DNA from: an uncultured Bacteroidales bacterium
GTDB taxonomy: Bacteria; Bacteroidota; Bacteroidia; Bacteroidales; UBA932
Assembly (NCBI GenBank): GCA_905233345.1
Contig: CAJODQ010000008.1
Coordinates: forward strand, 61,200-125,199
DNA length: 64,000 nt
Direction: 5' to 3'
Positions 1 to 6,459 of this stretch are shown here, in pieces. The notes under the pieces were generated by a model that made no database searches, was not told the DNA's origin, and saw only the letters and a program-made list of their open reading frames with translations. How positions within the stretch are numbered: position 1 is the stretch's first letter; each line of letters begins with the position of its first letter. The position numbers and the translations under genes are program-made.

Positions 1-732
1 GCCCTCAAGATGGTCGCCGAGATGCCCGACTTCGCTGTCCGAAAGTCCACCATCGTCTACAACCCGTCCTGGCACAAGGGCGTCGTGGGCATCGTGGCCT
101 CGCGCCTGGTGGAAGCCTACTACCGGCCGACCATCGTCATGACCAAGTCGAACGGCTTCATCACGGGCAGTGCCCGTTCCATCGCCGGCTTCGACCTCTA
201 CGACGCCATTGAGAGCTGCGCCGACCTGCTGGAAAACTTCGGCGGCCACATGTATGCCGCCGGCCTCACCATCAAGGAGGAGAATTTCGAAACCTTCTGC
301 GAGCGCTTCGAGGCCACCGTCGCCGCCAAGATCCAGAACGTAGTGATGACCCCGACGGTCGACATCGACTCCTACCTCGACTTCAACCAGATCACGCCGA
401 AGTTCTTCCGCCTGCTCAAGCAGTTCCAGCCCTTCGGCCCCGGCAACCAGTCGCCGGTCTTCATCACCGAGAACGTCTACGACAACGGCAACGGCCGCAA
501 GGTGGGCGCCGCCGACGGTGGAGACCTCAAGCACCTGAAGCTCGAGCTCATCCAGGAAGACGAGCCTTACCACCACATCTCGGCCATCGCCTTCAACCTC
601 TCCGAGCACTTCGAGCACATGCAGGCCGGCAACCCCGTCGACATCTGCTACTCCATCGCCGAGAACTACTACCGCGGCATCGCCAACATCCAGCTCCGGG
701 TGAAGGACATCAAGGAGAAAGAGTTGTTCTAG
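1..732 (+). CDS. recJ: RecJ, single-stranded-DNA-specific 5'-3' exonuclease (C-terminal part, runs in from the left edge)
   Basis: The reading frame is open from base 1, so the gene begins outside the window; about 243 C-terminal codons are present. The visible part has the DHHA1 domain, with GSARS near residue 58 and GGHMYAAG near residue 83 that bind substrate and metal in RecJ, followed by the RecJ OB-type domain (FGPGNQSPVF around residue 150). RecJ degrades single-stranded DNA 5' to 3' in recombination and mismatch repair. The N-terminal DHH metal site cannot be checked. The gene is followed by a palindromic repeat and a strong hairpin. Confidence 0.93.
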   Translation, partial: ALKMVAEMPDFAVRKSTIVYNPSWHKGVVGIVASRLVEAYYRPTIVMTKSNGFITGSARSIAGFDLYDAIESCADLLENFGGHMYAAGLTIKEENFETFCERFEATVAAKIQNVVMTPTVDIDSYLDFNQITPKFFRLLKQFQPFGPGNQSPVFITENVYDNGNGRKVGAADGGDLKHLKLELIQEDEPYHHISAIAFNLSEHFEHMQAGNPVDICYSIAENYYRGIANIQLRVKDIKEKELF

Positions 733-734
733 AA

Positions 735-764
735 GAGATGCCGGATCGGGTCCGGCATGACGAG
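735..764. repeat. Dispersed palindromic repeat, copy 1
   Basis: Perfect stem ATGCCGGA / TCCGGCAT around a 5-base loop, starting 3 bases after the recJ stop and ending in ATGACGAG. The same design recurs at 11374-11428, 22444-22472, 38083-38110 and 44207-44234. Confidence 0.8.
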
Positions 765-770
765 TAAAAT

Positions 771-799
771 AAGAGAGCCGCTCGGTGAGCGGCTCTCTT
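771..799 (+). terminator. Strong hairpin downstream of recJ, probable terminator
   Basis: A perfect 13-bp stem AAGAGAGCCGCTC / GAGCGGCTCTCTT with a 3-base loop. The usual T tract after the stem is missing, so it may end transcription weakly, stabilise the recJ mRNA end, or both. Confidence 0.6.
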
Positions 800-868
800 C
801 GTGCATATTGGAATATTTTGGTCATTGGGTAGCCGATTAATATATCATATATGGTGATTTTTAGTAAT

Positions 869-892
869 TATTTGATAATTAATCATCAAATA
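869..892. promoter_or_regulatory. Probable HipB operator
   Basis: Perfect inverted half-sites TATTTGAT and ATCAAATA separated by 8 bases lie directly upstream of the hipB -7 box, where the -33 element would be. HipB-type antitoxins bind such dyads to repress their own operon. The site is seen; the binding is inferred. Confidence 0.6.
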
Positions 893-894
893 TG

Positions 895-902
895 TATATT
901 TG
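895..902 (+). promoter_or_regulatory. Bacteroidota -7 promoter box of hipBA
   Basis: TATATTTG matches TAnnTTTG. The first good ATG (907) is only 5 bases beyond it, so the hipB transcript would be leaderless or nearly so. Confidence 0.6.
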
Positions 903-906
903 CAGC

Positions 907-1200
907 ATGAGAGAAGAACAGCTGCAAGATACTTACGCGTATTCAAACGGAGAACTGGCTGCGCAACTTGGTGAACGTTTCAAGGATTACCGTAGCGCGC
1001 TGGGATTGTCACAGAAACAGGTGGCGATCCAAAGCGGGGTCTCCGTGATGACGATTGTCCGCTTTGAGAGAGGACAGGGGAACTCCATTCGGTTGGACAA
1101 CCTCATCGCCCTTCTGCGTGCCGTCCAGCGGCTGGACGACATAGCCGAACTGATCCCCGAAATGCCGCAAAGCCTGTACGCTAAAAAGAAAAGGAAGTGA
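907..1200 (+). CDS. hipB: HipB-like XRE-family antitoxin
   Basis: A 97-residue protein with a helix-turn-helix in the middle (LGLSQKQVAIQSGVSVMTIVRFERG), the typical size and fold of an XRE/HipB antitoxin, and a basic KKKRK tail. It should neutralise the HipA kinase encoded next and autorepress the operon through the dyad at 869-892. ATG 907 was preferred to 892 because the promoter -7 box (895-902) lies between them. The stop overlaps the hipA start by 4 bases (GTGA), indicating translational coupling. The upstream DNA is clearly more AT-rich than its surroundings, in keeping with a horizontally acquired module. Confidence 0.85.
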   Translation: MREEQLQDTYAYSNGELAAQLGERFKDYRSALGLSQKQVAIQSGVSVMTIVRFERGQGNSIRLDNLIALLRAVQRLDDIAELIPEMPQSLYAKKKRK

Positions 1201-2480
1201 AAGAGAATATTGTGAGCGTCCAGCTTTGGGGGCGCGAAATTGCCAAGCTGGAGTGGCGGGGAGGATACCGACAGAAGTTCGGAAAACTGGGCGCGGTCAT
1301 ATCCTTTCATCCGGACTATGTGTCGTATGGCTGGGATTTGGATCCCATCGGCCCCTATAACCGCTCCATCTACCTGGTTCAGAAGGGCCTGTCGGACTGG
1401 TGCCGGGCTACGGAATATGAAGGTCTGCCGCGTTTTCTGTCCGGCTCACTTCCGGATGACTGGGGAAACGCTGTTTTCTCCGCCTGGGTTGATAGCTGTA
1501 TGATTCGGCACGCCGATATTACCGCCGTGGACAAACTCGCTTTTATTGGGAGGCGGGGCATGGGCGCCCTGGAGTTTTACCCTGTACTGTACGATGGCAT
1601 TGCTCCCGATAATGCATTGATGCTGGAGGAACTCTACGATTTGTCCAGGCAGATTCAGCAGAGCCGGGAAGGAATTTCCGTGGACCTGAGTTCTCATCCG
1701 GGTATAGGTGATTTGATGGCTGTGGGTATGAGCGCCGGAGGTGTGCATCCCAAGGCTATCGTTGCCATTAACTGGAATACGGGCGAAGTCAATTCCGGGC
1801 AATTCCTGCTGCCGGAAGTGTTTACTCAGTACATATTGAAATTCAGGGATTCGGATATCTGGCCCACAGCCGAAGTCGAGTTGGTTTATCACAGGATGGC
1901 CCGCAAGTGTGGCATCACAATGGAGGCCTGCCGCCTGCTTCCCATCGAGGGGCAGAACCATTTTTTGACGGAACGGTTTGACAGGAAAGAAGGGCAGAAA
2001 CTGCATACGGCAACGTTGCGTGCTTTGAACGGCGAAACAGTTTCTTATGAACAACTGTTTACGGCCTGCCGCAGGATGCGGCTTCCGTATCCCGATATGG
2101 AACAGGTTTTCCGTCGAGCCGTGTTCAATTATTTAGCTGGCGTTTGCGACGACCACGACAAAAACTTCTCGTTTATCCTGGTGCCTGACGGAACCTGGCG
2201 CCTGGCGCCCGCTTACGATGTCACTTTTACCGTGAATCTGATGAACAAGTTCATCGGCGACCGTCACGTTCTGACCCTTTCCGGTCAGAACCGTTACGTT
2301 ACGCACGATGATATTCTCCGTTTTGCGGATTATGGCGACATCCGGAATGCTTCTTTCATCATCGAAGAAATCAAAGATGCCATAGGATCTTTCCAGTCCC
2401 TTGCATCAGAAATCGGAGTTGACGAAACAGTCCGTACCCTGATTCTTTCCCATATCAGGAGTCATTCCCCCGAGAAATAA
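1197..2480 (+). CDS. hipA: HipA-like serine/threonine kinase toxin
   Basis: 427 residues, full length for HipA. The N-terminal HipA_N-type region (about 1-110) is followed by the kinase core: a P-loop-like segment GVHPKAIVAI, the catalytic DDHDKNFSF (Asp near residue 318) and LAPAYD, equivalent to the metal-binding loop. HipA kinases phosphorylate aminoacyl-tRNA synthetases (GltX in E. coli) or related targets to arrest growth; the target here is unknown. It starts at GTG 1197, overlapping hipB. Many Bacteroidota carry the N- and C-terminal halves as separate genes; here they form one protein. The 3' end overlaps an antisense PIN-domain remnant. Confidence 0.88.
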   Translation: MKENIVSVQLWGREIAKLEWRGGYRQKFGKLGAVISFHPDYVSYGWDLDPIGPYNRSIYLVQKGLSDWCRATEYEGLPRFLSGSLPDDWGNAVFSAWVDSCMIRHADITAVDKLAFIGRRGMGALEFYPVLYDGIAPDNALMLEELYDLSRQIQQSREGISVDLSSHPGIGDLMAVGMSAGGVHPKAIVAINWNTGEVNSGQFLLPEVFTQYILKFRDSDIWPTAEVELVYHRMARKCGITMEACRLLPIEGQNHFLTERFDRKEGQKLHTATLRALNGETVSYEQLFTACRRMRLPYPDMEQVFRRAVFNYLAGVCDDHDKNFSFILVPDGTWRLAPAYDVTFTVNLMNKFIGDRHVLTLSGQNRYVTHDDILRFADYGDIRNASFIIEEIKDAIGSFQSLASEIGVDETVRTLILSHIRSHSPEK

Positions 2481-2708
2481 CACCTGCACCAACCTATCGG
2501 GGACCAGGATGCGGGGAGGGATCCAGTCGGACAGGAGGCCGGGCTGGATGTTGAAATGCTTCGGATTGCGCGTGATAAGCAGGGAGCAGCGTCCCTGTAC
2601 GGCACATACGGCCTGCAGGACATCCTCAAAATCCAGTCCGGAAAGCAGGAGGGCCCCTTTTTGCGTTCCGCCAAAGAATTTGTTATCTTTGTAGAAATAC
2701 GCGAATAA
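2406..2708 (-). pseudogene. Remnant of a PIN-domain (VapC-like) toxin gene, C-terminal fragment
   Basis: An open frame without a start codon reads LDFEDVLQAVCAVQGRC, then SLLITRNPKHF, the C-terminal signature of PIN ribonucleases in which DFEDALQ carries an acidic metal ligand and ITRN-KDF closes the fold. The N-terminal half with the first Asp is absent: the frame meets a stop at 2709-2711 and the space is taken by the promoter and start of the next gene. The tail runs antisense into hipA. It looks like the relic of a second toxin-antitoxin module beside hipBA. Identification rests on the motif only. Confidence 0.5.
2661..2691 (+). promoter_or_regulatory. Bacteroidota promoter (TTG, 20-base spacer, TATCTTTG)
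   Basis: The -33 TTG is at 2661-2663 and the -7 box TATCTTTG at 2684-2691, 19 bases before the ATG at 2711. The promoter lies inside the PIN remnant. Confidence 0.65.
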
Positions 2709-2710
2709 CT

Positions 2711-3643
2711 ATGAAAAGATTTCTCCTGATTACGCTGACCGTTCTGGCTGGAGCCTGCCTGGTGGCATCCTGCGGGGGCGTGAAACCGAAGGCCCAACAT
2801 GTGATCTTCATCGGCGTGGACGGTGTGTCGACGCCGGCTTTCAAGGATCCGGCACTGCTGGCACGGATGCCGAATGTCAAGATGATGATGGAGCAGGGGA
2901 GCTACACCCTGGGCAAGCGCTCCGTGATGCCGTCCTCCTCGGCCATCAACTGGGCCACGATCTTCAACGGCCTGCCGACGGAACAGCATGGATATGGCCA
3001 ATGGAATTCCTCCAAGCCGGAGATTCCGGCGGTGCTCGACAACGGTCGGGGCATGCCGCCGACCATCTACACGCTGGTGCGCGAGCAGCGCCCGAATGCC
3101 GAGACGGGCTGCGTGTACAACTGGAACGGCATCGGTCCGCTGCTTGACACGACGGTGATCAATTACCACTTGTACGATCCGGGCTATCACGAGCCGGAGA
3201 ACTACACCATGGAGAACTACACGAAGGAGCGCGCCGTCAAGTATATCTTGGAAAAGAAACCGACCTTTTTCACCTTTTACATCGGCGACGTCGATGAAGT
3301 CGGCCATCGCTGCGGCTGGGAATCGCCCGAATACTACGATTGTCTTGAAGAAACAGACCGTATGGTGGGCCTCATCCTGCAGGCGGCCAAGGACGCCGGT
3401 ATCTACGACAACACGATCTTTGTGTTTTCGTCCGACCACGGTGGCTCCGGCAAAGGCCACGGCAAACTGGAAATGGCGCATTTGGAAACGCCCTTCGTCC
3501 TCTATGGCAAGAACATTCGCAAAGGTTACGTTCTCGACGAGCCTATGATGCAGTACGACCTGCCCGCCACCCTGGCTTACGCCCTGGGCGTAACCATTCC
3601 GAAAGAATGGCGCGGCCGCCCGATGACGGCGATGTTCCAGTAA
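2711..3643 (+). CDS. Alkaline-phosphatase-superfamily phosphodiesterase lipoprotein
   Basis: 310 residues with a lipoprotein signal (lipobox VASC, Cys about residue 21), so it is predicted to be anchored in an envelope membrane. The fold is type I phosphodiesterase/nucleotide pyrophosphatase: metal site IGVDGV near the N-terminus, a Ser-rich nucleophile region (VMPSSSAINWATIFNGL) and the distal metal site SSDHGGSGKGHG. Such enzymes hydrolyse phosphodiesters, or sulfate or phosphonate esters; the substrate cannot be told. It has its own promoter and is convergent with the GH97 gene 6 bases away. Confidence 0.75.
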   Translation: MKRFLLITLTVLAGACLVASCGGVKPKAQHVIFIGVDGVSTPAFKDPALLARMPNVKMMMEQGSYTLGKRSVMPSSSAINWATIFNGLPTEQHGYGQWNSSKPEIPAVLDNGRGMPPTIYTLVREQRPNAETGCVYNWNGIGPLLDTTVINYHLYDPGYHEPENYTMENYTKERAVKYILEKKPTFFTFYIGDVDEVGHRCGWESPEYYDCLEETDRMVGLILQAAKDAGIYDNTIFVFSSDHGGSGKGHGKLEMAHLETPFVLYGKNIRKGYVLDEPMMQYDLPATLAYALGVTIPKEWRGRPMTAMFQ

Positions 3644-3649
3644 AAATCA

Positions 3650-5848
3650 CTACAGCTCCCGCAACGAGACGGCGAAGCCGCCCGAGCGGGCCATGCGGAG
3701 ATCGAGGACTGTGGAGGCATCCACGGTCCTTTTTGTGATGGTGTAGGCCTGGGGATTGGTCTCGTAGTCGGCGTCCGGGGCATCGGCGTAGATGGTCGCC
3801 TCGTATTTCAGGCCGGGCTGCAGGAAGTCGAGCTTCACGCTGACGTCGCGGGCATCCTCGCCCGTGATGCCGCCGACATACCAGACATCATGTTCGCGTC
3901 CGTCGGGATGCACGAACTCCCAGACGCTCGACTTGCCGCTCCAGCGGCCCGCATTGAGCGTTGCCATCTTCGGGTGCCGGGCCGTGACAATGAATTCGCC
4001 CGGTTCGGCCGCCAGGTAGAGGCTCTTGTCCCAGTCGACCGCCACGTCGCGGATGAACTGGAAGGCATCCATGAAGCGGGCGTAGTTTTCCGGCAGGTCG
4101 GCCGCCATCTGGAGGGGACTGTAGAAAGTTACATAGAGGCCCAGTTGATTGCAGATGGTGTGGCGCATCCGGCCTTCCTGGCCGGGCGCCGTGATGGCCA
4201 TGTCCTGCTCGAAGATGCCCGGGGTGAAGTCCATCGGGCCGCCCTGCAGCCGCGTGAACGGCAGGGTGGCGGTGTGTCCGGGCGGCACGGCGGCCATGAA
4301 CTCGTTGCCCATGGCGCTCTCGTTGCCGATCATGTTGGGCCAGGTGCGGCAGAGCCCGGTAGGGCGTACGGCTTCGTGTGCGTTCACCATGATGTGGTGC
4401 TTGGCCGCCTCCACGACGGCGTAGTGGTAGTGGTTGATCAGCGGCTGGCTGTAATGGTGCTCGCCGTAAGGGATGATGTCACCCACATAGCCGCTCTTGA
4501 CGGCGTCGTAGCCGTACTGGTTCATCAAGGTGTAGGCCTGTTCCATCCAGCGCTCATAATTGACGGTGGAAGAAGATGTCTCGTGATGCATGATGAGCCG
4601 GATGCCCTTGCTGTGCGCGTAGGTGTTCAGGGCAGGCAGGTCGAAGTCGGGGTAGGGTGTGATGAAGTCGAACACGAAGTCCTTCTGAGCGCCGAACCAG
4701 TCTTCCCATCCTTCATTCCAGCCCTCGATCAACAACGCGTCAAAGCCGTTTTCCGCCGCAAAGTCGATGTAGCGGCGTACGTTTTCATTGTTGGCACCGT
4801 GGTGGCCGTGCGGTTTGGCGTGGGCGTAGTCCGTGACACCCAGCTGTACCGACGGGAAGTCGGAGGTATAGGACCAATGCGACTTGCCGGTGATCATTTC
4901 CCACCAGACACCCATGTATTTGGTCGGATGGATCCAGCTCACATCTTCCAGCGCGCAGGGGTCGTTGAGGTTGAGGATCAGGCGCGATGCCAGCACGGCG
5001 GTGGCGCTGGTGCAGACCTGCACGGTACGCCAGGGACTAACGCAGGGCGCCTGCAGGCGACCCTTGACGCCTTCGGCATCGGGCGTCAGGTGGATATGGA
5101 ATGTATGGTTGTCCTCTTTCAGGACCAGGTTCGCGGTGGGGTAGTCCAGCACGCGGGCCTCGTGGAGGTTGACATACAGGCCGCTGTCGGTCTTCAACTG
5201 CAGGGAGGTCTGGACGGCCCGGTTCGAAATTTCGGCCTGCGAAGCGTTATAGGGGCGGGGAACAGCGTTGAGGCGGGGGATTTCTGAGATCCGGGAGCGG
5301 GTATAGCTGTACTCCTGCGTATCGTAGTCGCCGCTGATCCACCAGGCGACCGGGTCGCCGGGCAGCGCAAATTCGGTCTGTTCTTCTTCGACCTTGAAGT
5401 AGGTGAGCTTGTTCTCCTGCGGGAATTCGTAGCGGAACCCCAAACCGTCGTCGTACAGCCGGAAACGGACGTTCATGACGACACCGGAAGGCTGCTTGAG
5501 GCTGACCAGCAGCTCATTGTAGTGGTTGCGGATCTGCGATTCCTCGCCCCAGACGGGCTCCCAGGTCTCGTCGAGGCTGTCGAAGGAGGAGCCTGTCAGG
5601 GTGAAACCTTCGGTGAGACCGTCCCGGCCGATGAGGGTATAGCCGAGGCGGGAAGGAAGGATGACGGATTCTCCCGCACGGGAGAGGGCATATTGCGGAA
5701 CACCGTCCACGACAGCGAACTTCAATTCGAGCTGGGTGTCGGGGCTGCGGAGCACGAGGGCGTCGGCGGGCATCTTGGCGGTTTTGGCGGAGCATGCGCC
5801 GAGCAGGGACAGCACGGCCAGGGCTAGGAGGAAGCGGGTTGTTTTCAT
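3650..5848 (-). CDS. Glycoside hydrolase family 97 (SusB-like alpha-glucosidase) lipoprotein
   Basis: 732 residues, normal for GH97, with a signal ending in the lipobox LLGAC. It has the N-terminal beta-sandwich, the catalytic barrel and a C-terminal beta domain. Three glutamates, E423 (HHETSSS), E492 (NAHEAVRP) and E516 (MGNEF), are spaced 69 and 24 residues apart, the spacing I recall for Glu439, Glu508 and Glu532 of Bacteroides SusB, the inverting subtype. It therefore probably cleaves alpha-glucosidic bonds with inversion in the periplasm. No SusC/SusD pair is next to it. Its start overlaps the aroK stop by 4 bases. Confidence 0.9.
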   Translation of the reverse strand: MKTTRFLLALAVLSLLGACSAKTAKMPADALVLRSPDTQLELKFAVVDGVPQYALSRAGESVILPSRLGYTLIGRDGLTEGFTLTGSSFDSLDETWEPVWGEESQIRNHYNELLVSLKQPSGVVMNVRFRLYDDGLGFRYEFPQENKLTYFKVEEEQTEFALPGDPVAWWISGDYDTQEYSYTRSRISEIPRLNAVPRPYNASQAEISNRAVQTSLQLKTDSGLYVNLHEARVLDYPTANLVLKEDNHTFHIHLTPDAEGVKGRLQAPCVSPWRTVQVCTSATAVLASRLILNLNDPCALEDVSWIHPTKYMGVWWEMITGKSHWSYTSDFPSVQLGVTDYAHAKPHGHHGANNENVRRYIDFAAENGFDALLIEGWNEGWEDWFGAQKDFVFDFITPYPDFDLPALNTYAHSKGIRLIMHHETSSSTVNYERWMEQAYTLMNQYGYDAVKSGYVGDIIPYGEHHYSQPLINHYHYAVVEAAKHHIMVNAHEAVRPTGLCRTWPNMIGNESAMGNEFMAAVPPGHTATLPFTRLQGGPMDFTPGIFEQDMAITAPGQEGRMRHTICNQLGLYVTFYSPLQMAADLPENYARFMDAFQFIRDVAVDWDKSLYLAAEPGEFIVTARHPKMATLNAGRWSGKSSVWEFVHPDGREHDVWYVGGITGEDARDVSVKLDFLQPGLKYEATIYADAPDADYETNPQAYTITKRTVDASTVLDLRMARSGGFAVSLREL

Positions 5849-6345
5849 AAGGATTGGATGGTTTCAGCCAGGCCGGTGATGACCTGTTCGTAGTCGGTGT
5901 TGTCGATGGGGAAGATGATGTCGGCTGCTGCTGCGTAGAGCGGGCGCCGCGCGTCGTAGAGGGCGCGGATCTGGGCGATGGAGCGGCCGCGGACGACAGG
6001 GCGGTCGGCGTAGCCGATCTCAGAGAGGATGATGGCAAAGTCGGTGTCGAGCCAGATGAGCGTGGCGTTCTCCTTCAGGAGTTGGCGGTTTTCTTCGCGC
6101 AGGATGGTGCCGCCGCCGAGCGCCAGCACGGTGTCGTTTTCCCGCTGCAGGGTTTCGGCGAGCAGATCCGTTTCAATGGCGCGGAAAGCCGCTTCGCCTT
6201 GCGACGCGAAAATCTCGGCCGGCGTGCCGTAGCGCGCTGTGATCACGTCGTCGAGGTCGACGAAGTCCCAGCCGAGCCGCTCCGCCGCCGCTCGTCCGAA
6301 CGTCGTCTTTCCGCTCGCCATAAATCCTGTTAGTGCTGCAATCAT
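5845..6345 (-). CDS. aroK: Shikimate kinase
   Basis: 166 residues. It phosphorylates shikimate to shikimate 3-phosphate with ATP in aromatic amino acid synthesis. Walker A is GFMASGKTT (residues 7-15), followed by the shikimate-binding DLDD (about 31-34), the FR motif in EAAFRAIE and the GGGT loop. It lies directly upstream of the GH97 gene with a 4-base overlap, so the two are probably cotranscribed although unrelated in function. Confidence 0.93.
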   Translation of the reverse strand: MIAALTGFMASGKTTFGRAAAERLGWDFVDLDDVITARYGTPAEIFASQGEAAFRAIETDLLAETLQRENDTVLALGGGTILREENRQLLKENATLIWLDTDFAIILSEIGYADRPVVRGRSIAQIRALYDARRPLYAAAADIIFPIDNTDYEQVITGLAETIQSL

Positions 6346-6362
6346 TCTTTATCGTATCTATG

Positions 6363-6451
6363 CTTGCGCTTAAAGCGTCGGTCCGACCCGAGCCGAAGGC
6401 GAGAGCACGACCAAAGGGAGTAAAAGCAATGCCCAGAGCGCTAAGCGCAAG
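6363..6451. repeat. Intergenic element with 10-bp inverted ends
   Basis: CTTGCGCTTA at 6363-6372 pairs with TAAGCGCAAG at 6442-6451. Its right part, starting AAGCAATGCC at 6424, resembles the end of the structured block at 55716-55743. It fills the gap between parC and aroK and may fold as a long hairpin. Confidence 0.5.
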
Positions 6452-6459
6452 TATATCAT

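Noticed and set aside
2462-3481. A 339-codon minus-strand frame over the phosphodiesterase gene
   Set aside because: It is antisense to a lipoprotein with clear metal motifs; the PIN remnant is in a different minus-strand frame (2406-2708).
3890-5287. A 465-codon plus-strand frame inside the GH97 gene
   Set aside because: Antisense to a GH97 with correctly spaced catalytic residues; no promoter or domain.
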